Assembly (NCBI GenBank): GCA_026419785.1
Contig: JAODTK010001521.1
Coordinates: 177,001-241,000, forward strand
From: Sclerodactyla briareus
Lineage: Eukaryota; Echinodermata; Holothuroidea; Dendrochirotida; Sclerodactylidae
Direction: 5' to 3'
Length of the DNA stretch: 64,000 bases
The notes beneath the pieces are model-generated. The model searched no databases. It saw only the letters and a list, made by a program, of their open reading frames with translations, and had not been told where the DNA came from. Each line of letters starts with the position of its first letter. Position 1 is the first letter of the stretch. A program made the position numbers and the translations under genes. Positions 1 through 10,942 of the stretch are shown one piece after another.

Positions 1-279
1 TTCAGCTTCAAATTTCGTCCACCATTTCAGTACTGGCGAATATATAAATTTTCGGGGTACCCTAAAGAGCATTTTCGTCTCGACAACCCGCGATATGAAC
101 AGTGACCGTATTGCCGAGAATCTCAAATCACACTCGCAAGCAGCGGATTGCTTTGAAAACTTACATGATGAAAAGAGTTCATTTTTACTAACCCGAATCC
201 TAAATTTTGGTAGTTTAAAAAAAACTCTCCTCGTGTATTATTACAATCGAAAAGTAGAAATCGTATCGTATTCTCTGCA

Positions 280-430
280 GAATAGTGCGACGGTTCATTT
301 TCATGAATACAGCCCCAAAACCGTCCCGAGGAATATCGTCCGTTCGAATTGACATTTTTAGCGACGATATACCGTATCGTTGTCGAATTGCATGAGCTTT
401 TTTTTCTTTCCCGTTGTGACGTCATGCAAA
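280..430 (-). repeat. Palindromic dispersed repeat, copy A
   Basis: Read on the minus strand this segment shares blocks with 12045-12205, 22850-23010 and 62310-62470: a CATGACGTCAC start, then ACGGTATATCGTCGC, then ATGTCAAT. The inner ACGGTATATCGTC and the later GACGATATTCC are partly self-complementary. The four copies are diverged but keep the order of blocks. No ORF is shared. A non-autonomous DNA transposon (MITE) is the likeliest explanation, but I cannot define exact ends. Confidence 0.5.
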
Positions 431-729
431 GTTTGCCATTTTGCTACCAGCCGATAGCCTCCTTTAAATTATCAATTTGTTTTGATAGCACATTTTACGG
501 CTTTGGAGGGTTTCCGCCAATTTGTACAACGCAACCGATATAGAAAATATTTAGGGGGCGGGATACTTTTCGCAGGAACTATTAGATCAGGCAATCAGGC
601 AATCAGGCATCAGTCATTCGTTTTCAGCCTCCTCATCTACTTTTTTAACTGAAACACAGATTAATAAACACCTCTTTGATTTACACATCTCCATTGTCCC
701 AACTATATCTCATGATTGTTTTTCATTTT
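431..729. other. No gene seen; short CAATCAGGC repeat
   Basis: No supported gene. Three near-perfect copies of a 9-base unit, caatcaggc, lie at about 587-614. Nothing else stands out. Confidence 0.6.
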
Positions 730-899
730 AAGGCTGGAGTGTGCGCCGTTGTCCACTCCAGCATCCCTTCAGCGCCCTTTCTGAATGTGATCTCTGTTGT
801 GATGAGTTTCAACTTCTGGCTCAAAGTCATCTCCTTCCTCACTCGCTTTGAATAAGTTTCGGTTGTGTTTTACCGTTGCGCCGCCCAATTGTCATAATC

Positions 900-1300
900 A
901 CGAGCCTCTTATCTCGCAATCTCACCTCGGCGGTGGATTCACACTAATTCCACGAATAACGCTGTGAAATTGCTATACTGGGGGATTTCAATGTGAATAA
1001 CGCAGAATTGGCTCACACTTCGTACCGCTCTGATAGACTGGTGTCGTAAGCTGAGTCTTTTGTCTTTACCATGATCTCAACCCAGCTCATAATCTCGCCA
1101 CCCGGATCCAGATCGGGCCTCGGACCCTGCTAACTTTGGATCTCTTTCTCACTACTCCGTCAGCCCCTTATTTACATTCCAAGCAACTGTCGCTGTCGCT
1201 GCCCCTATTGGCTCCTTTGACCATTGCCTCATTACCCTGTTCTCATCATCTAAACTCCTATAATGCAAGCTCCCGCACCAAAGGGGGGGCAGAAATTCTC
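900..1300 (+). pseudogene. LINE endonuclease (APE-type) remnant
   Basis: LGDFNV is readable at 978-995, the conserved LGDFN box of APE-type LINE endonucleases, where the Asp and Asn are catalytic. About 140 bases on, an ATRI block is followed by TLDLFLTT (from about 1133), the usual spacing to the next conserved block. The terminal SDH box appears as FDHC at 1216-1227, so the catalytic His is kept. At least two frame changes separate these blocks. In a live element this domain nicks target DNA to prime reverse transcription; here it cannot be translated intact. Its position upstream of the RT supports a single LINE. Confidence 0.75.
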
Positions 1301-2129
1301 TGGAACTACTTCCAAAGCTGTCTGGTTTGGTCTTCGGGAGTTTTTTCAGTCTTTCCCTTGGGATGAACACCCTTCTCCAGATGAATCCCCTCTACCTCTG
1401 CTTCTGCTATTATCGCGGAAATTATTCGTTTAGGATGCACCTTTAGTCCTACCTTTAAGATCAGCTCCTCTTCATCACCTTCATGGTTCACCCATCATGT
1501 ACTACTGCCGTCCAGGATAGAACGAGCTTGTCTTGTTTGATTTTATCGGCTTGAGCTATCTGCTCCTATAAAATCACCTGAATCCTTCAAGACCTATGTT
1601 TACTAGGCTCGATGTTGCTCTGAGACTATCGATAGGCTAAAAAGTCTTCATTTTCCCTAGATAATGAGCTAATGAAACTTTCATCCGTGGCCACTTGTCT
1701 GGTATCGTAAGGATCAGATAGTTTGTCGCTGGTCACAATCTGTGTCTCTCCGAACCGTTTTCTGTGAGTTCAAACATTGCTGCCAAATGGTCCCCAGGTC
1801 GTTTGCATTAGTCAAGAACCTAGATGGGCAGTTCGTGTTTGGGTCTAATGTGTGTTAATTGCGGGAGGAATTGCCTGGCAGTAGGTACCAATAGCTAAGA
1901 GCCTGCAGACGGATGTGCGCTGACGTAGGCCGGCTAATGGGTTGTGGTGCGGATTCCAAACACAGAGGCTCAAATGCCATCGATCAGCGGTCCGGTTGGC
2001 TTTTGAATAGCTGGCGGACGGTTATTGGATGTTCGGCGAGGTGGAAACGGCTATCCATTCTTGGGAGGGGGTTGTGTTGGCACTACTCGCTTGTCCGCCA
2101 AACGCACTAGGGAGACATGAGAAGCATCT

Positions 2130-3640
2130 TCCATGCATCCGCCGATAGTCCTCGGAAGGGGGCCCCCGAACTTGCGCCTATCCTTAGCAAGCTGTACCGC
2201 CTTTGTTATTCTATGGGACTACCCTTCTTGTGGAAACATATGCTCATGTCGCCCATCCCCAAAAGGTGACAAATCAACCCCCTCCTCCAGTACAACAGGG
2301 CCGATTGGGCCATCACCTCGGTCCTCTCCAAGTTATGGAACCTATAGTAAACAAGCACGTTTTGAACTTTCTTGAGTTTTTCTCTCTCATCAGTGACCCC
2401 CATAATGGTTTTCCGGCATGGCCGATCTACTCGGGACCTCCCTATCTTTTGTCAGCCAACAGTGGGCCCCAAGCCTGAGTTTTTCGGTGACAGTAGGGCT
2501 ATACCCTTGATATCTCTACGGCCTTTGCCTGTTTGCACGACGGCCGGACTCCTTGCAAAATTAACTTCATTTGGTTTTCATCAGCCCCCTTCTAACCTCT
2601 TGTACTGGCCAGTTTCTTACCGGTCCGCTCTATCTCCTGTTAGGGTTAGGGTTTATGGTGCTCTCCTCTCCTCCGAACCTTCCGTATCAATGCTGGTGTT
2701 CCTCCAGGTTGTGTTTTTTCTCCTCCTCCACTCTTTCTCGTTTTTATCATTGATCTTCTTAGCTCTACCAGCTCTACCCTCCTATATTTCCTCATTTGCG
2801 ATGATTCTACCTCTTCAACCACGCTCTGTGCTTTTCCTCGCCCCCGAAGCGGAACGATTTTGTCTAACAAACCGTTCCCTAGTTTGCCAATAGCTGAACA
2901 TTGATCTTCATTCTATTTTTGAATGGGCACTGCTAATCTGGTTCCCTTCAACCATCTAACTCAGAACTTGCTCCATTTCTGGTCGGCGGTTTCGGCTGCC
3001 CCAGCTTTTTCCACATGGCTGGACCAGATCCTCCTCGATCTTACTTCTCTTAATATCCTTGGTATGGCCATCAGCAAACAACCTGTCCTGGAACCCATAT
3101 CAAGTCTATCGCTAACTAATGGCTTCTAGAAAGTTGGCTTCTTATTATTCCTGCACCAGGAAATCCTTTCACCCACACAGCTACTTCTCTTTTACAAAGC
3201 AATTCGGTCCCTAATGGAATATGGTTGCCATAGTTTGGGGTGGGGCTTTCGCCATCCTCTCTCAGTGTCCCTGATCGTATTCAGAGAAAGGCCATTCGTG
3301 TATCATCAACGATTCATCTACCCCTCACTTGAATCTCTATCCCATCGCCGATCTGTATCATCTCTTCTGCCTCCTTTACCGTACTTTTATGGTCAGTTCT
3401 TCTTATACTTGGGGAGCTTGTTCCCTCCTTTAACTCGAGGTACTCGTACTCGCTCCCTCTTCTTTCTGTCCAGCACCGTTTTTCGGGGTGCTCTTCCACG
3501 TCATCGCACGAAACCTATGCTCGCTCCTTTTTTCCTTCCTCGCCAAAACTTCGCGTGCCTGGAATAGGCTTCCTCGGGATGTATTTCCTCCTATTTTGAC
3601 CTCCAACGCGTTTCAAGATAAATTCAACCAAGCTTGGTCT
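2130..3640 (+). pseudogene. LINE reverse transcriptase remnant
   Basis: Alternating frames give recognisable RT blocks: a region rich in PKKGDKS-like residues near 2255-2275, MEPIVNKHVLNF at about 2335-2370, a GFRHGRST-like block near 2410-2430, a GVPQG-like block near 2690-2715, and the catalytic F/YADD box at about 2795-2806. There GCG is followed directly by ATGAT, consistent with a one-base loss inside the active site. Downstream, LMEYGCHSLGWG (about 3210-3243) and IQRKAIRV (about 3277-3300) match the typical LINE C-terminal region. The 173-codon open frame at 2372-2893 is only one of the broken frames. The RT copies element RNA at the nicked target; this copy is inactive. Confidence 0.78.
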
Positions 3641-3755
3641 CTCCTCTTTCTTTTATGTTTCTTTGTGCTTGGTGGCTTGGGGGTTGCCTTTTGTTTATTC
3701 AATTATGGGTTTCGCCCTTCCTCATTCACTTTGTTTTGGACAAAAAAAAATAAAC

Positions 3756-4806
3756 AATACAGTATATATATATGGACTTGTTTGCGTTCACCTAATCGCA
3801 ATTGTAGAACAATTCAGGAAGTTTGCGTTCATTTCCTGGAATGTAATAATCTCCCACCTAATAATTTTACATTGGAAAAATTAAACATAACTAGTGGCCT
3901 ACTTACCTATGACAACAGTATTTACAATGTCTATCCTATCATATTCGCTGGTGGCATAGTGAGAACTACTATGAGGAATGGTTGAATAATTTACATGTTA
4001 CTGTGGGAATTGCTTAGTAGATATTCTTGTATTAGTTATTGTCCGCTATGACGAATATGTTTACGGGGCGGCGTACGGCGCGTTATACTGCAGATACTCT
4101 TCAGTGAGGGGAAAAGAATAGAAAATCTCACTAATTGATTGCATTAATTGAAAATTAATTCCGAACCATGGTAGGTAATAAATAGAATAAGTGGTCTGAA
4201 AATTACATCTTGGATGGACAATTTAGTATGTGTTATAAGGACCTCGGTATACGATTGCAAAGCACAGCGTGCCTTTGAATAGAAAAAAGTTGACAAGTCT
4301 TATCAAACTGTTATATTAATAAGAGAGTTACGCGTGCATTCTGGCAAGTTATTTTGGAAATGTTTTTTAGGGGGATACATATTAGTGCCCACAATTGTTC
4401 GCTGGAGCCATTTATATTCTCGTGTTTCTGAAACGAAAGTGCTCTCCTCTCCACAGAACTTCGAAACAAAAGCGACTTGAAATGGAAAATGTTTTTACCT
4501 CGTTACCCCTAGTCGTTGTAAAGCAGCAGCGTCCGGATACGAACCTCTCGAATCACCATTATTTTTGTTTATTTTATATTCCTGGTCGCCCATATAGGCT
4601 CCTTGACCGATTGTTGATTTTAATGGGTTAATCATCAGGATGACGAGCGTGTATTAGCCTACCCAACGTAGCCCAGCTCAATTACGTATGAATAACAGGA
4701 AAGAGGAGTTTCAGGGCACGCTGCGCCCTCTTATTCAGGCACAGAAAAATTGCAAAAATTGGATTATCTATATATACCAATATTATAAAAAATGGTAACA
4801 AATGGG
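3756..4806. other. No gene seen
   Basis: AT-rich DNA after the LINE tail. A 78-codon ORF at 4395-4631 has no recognisable domain and no splice or promoter context. I see no repeat match elsewhere in the window. Confidence 0.6.
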
Positions 4807-4914
4807 ATCTATATATAAAGATCTATTATATATATATAGATTTATATATATATAGATATAATATATAATACTATTATATATAAATACTATATATATATAT
4901 ATATATATATATTA
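4807..4914. repeat. AT-rich simple repeat
   Basis: Nearly pure A/T, mostly (TA)n broken by single bases, with self-complementary ATATAGATCTATAT-like patches. Length variation and cruciform extrusion are likely. Confidence 0.95.
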
Positions 4915-4977
4915 TTTGAGTTTGGACAATTTGAACTTTGTGGGTATAGCTATGAACACCAAGAGTAGTCCGAAGGT

Positions 4978-5190
4978 CTCTCACTCAAAAACAAACGCGT
5001 GCCAATATGACCAGCCCATTGGCTAACTGCACCCGAGCCATAAATGTCAAAGTTCGACTGAACTATAGCGAAAGTGACCATGATTAGTTCTGAAATTTCG
5101 GACGGAACGTTCAGTCAAATTTGACATTATGGTTCGGGACATTGTTAACCAATGAGATGGTCAATATTGACGAGTGTGTTTAAGAGGTAA
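4978..5190. mobile_element. Foldback MITE-like element
   Basis: Two imperfect inverted arms of about 80 bases (4980-5062 and 5109-5188) surround a 46-base spacer. The inner arm blocks are TGTCAAAGTTCGACTGAAC and its counterpart GTTCAGTCAAATTTGACA. The outer blocks pair CCAATATGACCAGCCCATTGG with CCAATGAGATGGTCAATATTG. There is no coding capacity. The whole could fold into a long hairpin. I could not define a target-site duplication. Confidence 0.75.
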
Positions 5191-6129
5191 GGGAATACGC
5201 TCATTTTTTAAAGTAATTGCAACAGTAGAAGTAGAAGTTATGGAATGTTAGTAATATTCACAGATCCGGATACGCGGAAAATGCCTACGTACCAATAGCG
5301 AAATATCGGCCAACTGACGTCACTAGTAAACAAGAGCGAAATCCTATACTAGTCAATAAGAAAGTTTTTCTTGACATCGCGTATAGGACCGTTTCAGTTT
5401 TCAGTTTATGTACCATGTTCTTCCAGTCGGTAAGGAAGGTGAAATAATTCCGAAAAATTGTAAACCTGTGCAATTTTTTTGTTGTCACACGCCGTCAAAA
5501 AAAAGCGAGTAATTCGACAACAAAAGCTTAGGATGAGCCCTTCAGGATGAGAGTCAGCGTGTATCGAAGAACATAGGCCACTGTGCGTATACGCGTTCTG
5601 GTCAGATGATGAACAGTGGAACCATGAATAGGCTTCAATGTGATTTTATGCATTCCGAGTATACTAGAAATTCGGCAGTGTTACAGAGGGGAATCTTAAT
5701 ATTTAAAAAAATTGCGTTTGAATTGAAACCGTTTCGATTTGATCATATTGAAGGGAAATAAATTTATTTAGTTGGGTTGATTTCGAACGGTCAATGACGG
5801 CACCCAGTCCTCAATGTCATTCGATGACAGCTGTAATATGTGATGTAATGATGATGCGCGGCACTGGAAGACAACCATATCGCAAAACCATCGGCAAATT
5901 GGTTATTTGAGAGGTCATTAACAGATAGTGTGGAGTAGGGGGTTCAATGCTGTAATTCCTGTAATATATTAGCTATTTACCCTCGTGAAGAAAGGAAAGA
6001 GTGAACCTATAATATTTGGTGGCAGTCCAGGTTATTATTATACCGGAACGTTGTGCCAATGTGATCTCAGAAAAATGGCAGATGTGACCTTTTTACACGA
6101 AACTCCAATTCAATGTTTTCGGTGAGTCC
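5191..6129. other. No gene seen
   Basis: A 67-codon minus ORF at 5285-5488 has no recognisable motif. No repeat copies were found elsewhere in the window. Confidence 0.55.
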
Positions 6130-6830
6130 ATGGAAAGCTAGGGTATTCCCCATGTTTTCAAACTCATTTGGTTACCATTGAAAAAGTTTTCATTATTTAA
6201 TGAGAATGCACTGCCGTTTCGAACATTCCCGGTAGACCACACAATGCCAATAAAACTAATGGGCAGTAGTTCGTTGAGGTCAGAAGGATTCTTACCAAGT
6301 GTGGGGATTACTACGGCCTTGGCCACATTCCATGGGAAAGGGAAATCACCCCACAATACAGATCGTAGAAAAATGTAAGGACATAATCAGCAGCAGAGTT
6401 TAAATTCATAAGTGACCGAACGATAAACCATATGGAGTAGAGTTATCAGGGGATTCTTCAATTATTAGTCTAGCTAGATCACAAATCATCATGGAATGTA
6501 ACAAAAGCAGAATTCTCACAATAAACTCTGGAATACTCAATAGTAGCCATCAATTTTATTGAAATGATCAATGAAACTTCCGTTCATTCCATTTCTATGG
6601 TCTCGCAAATACTATAGTCCATGAGTTTTTTTCTTTGCTTCCTAATTTCATCCTCAATTCTACTCTGAAGCCGGTTAATCTGTGTCGTTAAGTGTGGAGT
6701 CAGTTTCCAAGAGGTACTCCTGCTTTTATAAGGGCAACAATTTTTAAAAAATTCCCAAAATGAACTCTGATACCTGAATGCAAATTCGTCCAAGTTGTCG
6801 TTCAATGGGTTTTCTTTATCTACTCTAATG
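6130..6830 (-). pseudogene. LINE fragment (linker and start of reverse transcriptase)
   Basis: On the minus strand, 6805-6584 encodes a charged, helix-rich stretch (LTTQINRLQSRIEDEIRKQRK) of the kind seen between endonuclease and RT in LINEs. It is followed, after a frame change, by PFPWNVAKAVVIP and GKNPSDLNELLPISF at 6356-6230. That resembles the opening of the RT fingers, where SWK.A.VIPIPK...P.D...RPIS is usual. A NQMSLK remnant near 6160 sits where Q.GFR is expected. The catalytic box is absent, so the copy is truncated. It differs in sequence from the plus-strand LINE family. An extension to 7204 is possible but unsupported. Confidence 0.5.
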
Positions 6831-8366
6831 ATCTGATTATACCCAGGATCAATTAATTCCTCAATTAATTCCCTATAATTGAAGTAATATTACGAGTATT
6901 TCCTTTGAAATTATTTCTGAGATTAGGTTTGTAATCAAAATTAGAAACTACTATAAAAGATCACTAAGTAATTCCTCTTCATAAATATCAGTATAATTTT
7001 AGAGGGGCAATATCGTTGGTCACAAAGAATAATGGTCACATAAAATCCTCTGACCATTTTTAAATTCCCCGCGAAAAGAAATGTGGTTATGTTCATTGGC
7101 GGAGAAGATAAGAATGGAGTGTTATCTGAGTGCGATATAGTCTTCACTTGAATGTTAGGCTCTTCCTTCCTAATTGCATTTGCCAGGACATAATCATCTT
7201 TCATAACTTCATGCGATTGCCTCTAATACGGACTGTAGCGTAGATGTGCTTTTTGTGGTTGGGTGGGGCGTATAAGTAGGGTCCTTAATGGACCCTGGTG
7301 GTTTTTGAAAACGAGGATTGCCGGAGGCGTTTCTTAGTATTTTTTCTTCTTTCTCCGACTCACAAGCGCGTTCTTCCCCTTCTGCCATATTCGCAGGAAT
7401 CAGGCTCTAAACCGCTTCAAAACGAAGAGATAAAAAGTTGGGCTGACAAGAAATATGGAAGATATCTAGCAAGTGTCTGCTGACCGAGCAGACCACGAAG
7501 TAATACTACAAAAATAGAATAATCTCTCTGTACAAATATACTCTTGCTCTACTACTCTACATGTTAAGAGTACTAGGCTCATACATACTATGTATATAGT
7601 ACATACACACACACACACATGAAATAAAATAAGGAAAAATATTCATTCCATTTGACCTGTTGACAGATGAATTAGGTCGATCGATTGTTGATTGAATAAT
7701 TATTTGATAACGTTTTCATTCAGGTAATACGAGGTAATATTTCCATCGGACAAAACGAAACAAGATTGCAGAATGATTCCAAAGCCGTATTTTCCCTGAC
7801 AGTGACAGTTGATGACGTTCTTCGGATCCATGTATCACCGTCAAGGCAAATTAGATTCAGTCTATTGCGTATATCGCTAGTGAATCTGTCCTTTCTCTTT
7901 GGTTGTCCCATGGGCACATTGTGAAACACGCCCCATCAAACAGAACTATTCAATTGATCACTCTGCAAATTAGTAAACAAAAATGTGAACCACATGTCCA
8001 ATTACTGCCTTATAAAAACAATGAAAGATTAGTAAAAACGAAACAGAACACCTGCACTGAACAAGTATAGTGGCAAGTGAAACCGAAAATGACCTATCAG
8101 AGTACACTTGCTTTTCAACGGTAAAATTGTAGAATGATCTTTATGCTGTACGTACTTCGACGTCGTTGCAAATTTAGCTTAATCTTCAATCATCGACTGT
8201 GATTGTTGTAGGTATCACTCGGTCCAGCCACCCGATTTCATCAGACCTGTCCAATTGCCAAATTGTTTGTGGAAAGGAATGGTATATTTAATATTAAATG
8301 TAAGTTTCCTCGTCCAAAAATGATTAGCCCCTCTTTTTACCTCGCCAATGAATATTCATTATTCCG
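6831..8366. other. No gene seen; short (AC)n
   Basis: Holds an 87-codon minus ORF (6941-7204) and a 69-codon minus ORF (7720-7929), neither recognisable, and an (AC)n run at 7605-7619. The first ORF lies directly upstream of the minus LINE fragment and could be its decayed 5' part; this is inference only. Confidence 0.5.
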
Positions 8367-8396
8367 AATAATAATAATAATAATATAATAATAATA

Positions 8397-8434
<38 letters not shown>
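8367..8434. repeat. (AAT)n microsatellite
   Basis: About 68 bases of ATA/AAT repeats with two single-base phase breaks. Confidence 0.97.
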
Positions 8435-8939
8435 TCAATCATTATATATCTGGATGAAATTCGTCCTTGATGTTGCATGCAGTAGTAAAAGGAGAGCAGC
8501 CGTAAGGGGCGCAATGGGTCAACTATGCATTGTTTTCTGCCGCTATAGTTCGTCTCGCGAATGCCGCTTAATTCTCAACAAACTGCTTGCTACGAAGCGT
8601 GATAGTACTAATTATGACCAACAGCCACATCAATAAAATTAATTCCCTGAAATTTATCCATTCTACAAAACAAACTTTCGTGATTGAAAGGATACTAGAG
8701 GTATTTTTTTTCACGCGCGTAGTATACTTTGGATTTCTTTCTTCACAACGTATTGTTGCGTTTCCGTGACGGATCTGAGTATGACTGCATTCAGCGCATT
8801 AATTCTTCCTACAAAGTCAGGGGTAAAGTCCTTTGTTCGCGGGAACTGATTACGTTGTTTAGAACTAGACTGCTCGGGGGTTCAATGTTCTTCAGGACTA
8901 CCGTTTGACAATGAGAAACACAGTGAATAACAGATCTAA
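8435..8939. other. No gene seen
   Basis: Two overlapping 60-codon ORFs (8454-8636 and 8587-8769) show no domain. No repeat structure seen. Confidence 0.5.
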
Positions 8940-9173
8940 TAGTACAACAACCGTTATGTCAATTTGATACACGCCCCTGAGGAATATCCCTATTAAAATG
9001 TTAGCCATCGGCTGGGAAATTGAAGTTCCCAATTTTAGAAGGATAGTTTCAGGCCTCCACTTTTTTATACATAGGTTGTGCAAGTGCTTGCCTTTGGACA
9101 CAATAACCTGATCTGCATGCTTATAGGTTGCTTTTTGCGGTAGCTCTAATTCTAAGATTTCGTGATTCATCAC
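8940..9173 (-). pseudogene. Possible Penelope-like RT scrap
   Basis: A 91-codon minus ORF contains GTSISQPMANILIGIFL. The spacing resembles the G..MGSP....ANIF.G RT block of Penelope-like elements, with a few residues missing. No DD box follows convincingly. I give this as a weak resemblance; it may be chance. The neighbourhood holds no endonuclease motif. Confidence 0.2.
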
Positions 9174-9502
9174 TAATCCAATCCCTACGAATATCTAAGA
9201 ACATAGATCCCCCAAAAGTACCCCCTGTCAATGTGATCCATCCATTTTCAATGAAGCAATTTCGCATGAATCTTATTCACGGTAGCAGGATTGATGCAAC
9301 AAGTGGAAGGTTAAACATGTTCAAGTATTGGCCTGAATCTATAATGCTATATGTGATATATGAAATGCTACATGAAATACACAGCTACCTAATGGCAGTC
9401 GTCTTCAAAATTTGATCACTAATCTCAACGAGACTGGTGGTGGTTTTACTTTGGTCGATTGCCCTAGATACTTCAAAATGAAGTGTTGATTTACTTTAGG
9501 AA
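9174..9502. other. No gene seen
   Basis: A 95-codon plus ORF (9128-9415) overlaps the scrap above on the opposite strand and has no recognisable domain. Confidence 0.5.
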
Positions 9503-9580
9503 CAGTTTGTTGACTCGAAATTGCACTAAGGTTGAAAGGTTCCACCTTTCACCTTGGGGCAATTTCGAGTCAACAAACTG
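9503..9580. repeat. Near-perfect 78-nt hairpin
   Basis: The left arm (9503-9540) and right arm (9544-9580) pair over 37 positions with two mismatches and one bulge around a 3-base loop. The outer 22 bases of the arms are perfectly complementary (CAGTTTGTTGACTCGAAATT and two more). The loop is shorter than in typical microRNA precursors, so an inverted duplication or transposon relic is at least as likely as a small-RNA gene. Confidence 0.9.
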
Positions 9581-9769
9581 CTTTACTGTACGAAAATCGG
9601 AATGATTCGGAGTACTGGTTTTGTCATTAACATACAAAGCTGCTACCTCAGTGCAAAAAAGTGTTGAAAACCTCAGCCATTTCCAATGGGTTATTTGTTT
9701 TGTCCATCTCCATTCTTAGGACTATTCGGGTCAGGTTAAGGTGCTGTGTAATGTTATGAAAGGTCTGTT

Positions 9770-10008
9770 AAAAAAAAAAAAAATAAAAAAAATGCCAGAT
9801 TTCTCGATGGGACATTTCTCAGCATTAACAGATTGCTTCGAAGTTGCCAGTGTTCGAGGCTATGTCTTTCCTGGAATAATTACACTTAGCATTACGGATC
9901 GTAAAGGTCTCTTCGTTACGGCCAGAGGCGATATACATAATTTGCCGGAGTCAAGTTCAATCTATGCAGTCACGCAGAGAATAGGTGTATGGAGGGGGGG
10001 GGGGGGGG
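9770..10008. repeat. Poly-A and poly-G tracts
   Basis: An A-rich run at 9770-9792 with one T, and 15 G at 9994-10008. Between them a 90-codon frame (9741-10013) is open but unrecognisable, and its ends are translated homopolymer. Confidence 0.85.
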
Positions 10009-10039
10009 TGTAGGTGACGCTCCTTGTGAGCCGCTATAT

Positions 10040-10680
10040 CTTGAGAACGCAAGCACCATCAGTTCAAATTAGGCAAGTAGTTTACAATCAAGAGGATAAA
10101 CCTGATTGTTTTGGGGTCAGGTCGAAATTCACCTAAAGGTCAGAGAGGAATCAATTAATGGAAAAGTTCCTTCCTCAGCAAACGATACAGTGCTCATGAT
10201 ACCGACGTAGATAGTTCATACTTTGCACGAAGGGTTACTATGTGGAGGAGATGATCCTTATTGCATTCATGCCTTATGCCTTTATAACAGGACTGGTGAA
10301 ACTTCGTGACCACGATCCCATCTCAAACCAAGGGGAACATCTACCCCAAGTGGCACTTTGTCGTGCGGAGTATGGGCGATCTACATAATTTCCGTTGCAC
10401 ATATCAGGCTCAAAGGTTTCAACTTTGACCTCGTTTGGTTCAGGTGCCCTTTGACCTGAACTCAAAACGATAGAGATCGCCCACTCCTACTGAAACTCTT
10501 TATTTATACTCTCAAGTATGTGATCTTCGCATCGTTTCCATCAATCGTTTGCAGTCTTTAACATCTGTTGACATCCTCTATAACCTTGGAAGGGCTCACA
10601 TGCTCTTTCATACTCTGACCTCCGTTGACCTTAGGTGATCTCAACCTGACCTCCAAATAATAGGAATTCTCCTCTTTATA
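10040..10680. repeat. GACCTT-type dispersed repeat
   Basis: Degenerate blocks including TTTGACCTCGTTTGG, CTCTGACCTCCGTTGACCTT and CTCTTTATTTATAC recur here and at 39850-41190, 50190-50700 and 56450-57590. No coding frame is shared. The limits are soft because the copies are old. Confidence 0.45.
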
Positions 10681-10723
10681 ATTGCAACCACCTGCATGAT
10701 TGAACATATGCCTCCTTTCACCA

Positions 10724-10748
10724 CCCCCCCCCCAAAAAAAAAAAAAAA
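10724..10748. repeat. C10-A15 tract
   Basis: Ten C followed directly by fifteen A. Confidence 0.95.
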
Positions 10749-10891
10749 CAGTGTTATGATGGGCCGTTTAATAACGTTTTAAGGCATTCCCGTGCGATTA
10801 CCCGTTTTCAGGTTCTCCGAAAACAGAAACCCTCAAGAAGGTGTGAGTCATGTTTGGGGCCATTGTACGTTTTAGAACAGTCCCACCCAAT

Positions 10892-10942
10892 CACACACAC
10901 ACACGCAACACACGTCACACGCGCGCGCGCACACACACGCAC
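10892..10942. repeat. (CA)n/(CG)n alternating tract
   Basis: CA repeats with an inner GCGCGCGCGC block. Strict purine-pyrimidine alternation favours Z-DNA formation. Confidence 0.92.

Larger units (their letters stand above)
730..3755 (+). mobile_element. Nearly full-length, decayed LINE (non-LTR retrotransposon)
   Basis: The segment carries an apurinic/apyrimidinic-type endonuclease region (about 900-1300), a linker, a reverse transcriptase region (about 2130-2900) and a C-terminal region running to about 3640, in the order expected of a single LINE polyprotein on the plus strand. The frame changes many times, so it is dead. The 3' end is an A-rich stretch at about 3741-3752 followed by a short (TA)n, as expected for target-primed insertion. 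About 1840-2110 matches neither domain and is more GC-rich, so it may be a later insertion. Related pieces at 34780-35640 and 47690-48790 show that the family amplified here. The clade is not certain; a Jockey/CR1-like element is plausible from the EN-RT layout. The 5' boundary is approximate. Confidence 0.8.

Noticed and set aside
2644-2658. Telomere-like TTAGGG repeats
   Set aside because: Only about two units, within the LINE reverse transcriptase, where they are explained by coding sequence. A similar single GGGTTAGGG at 28309 lies in the minisatellite.
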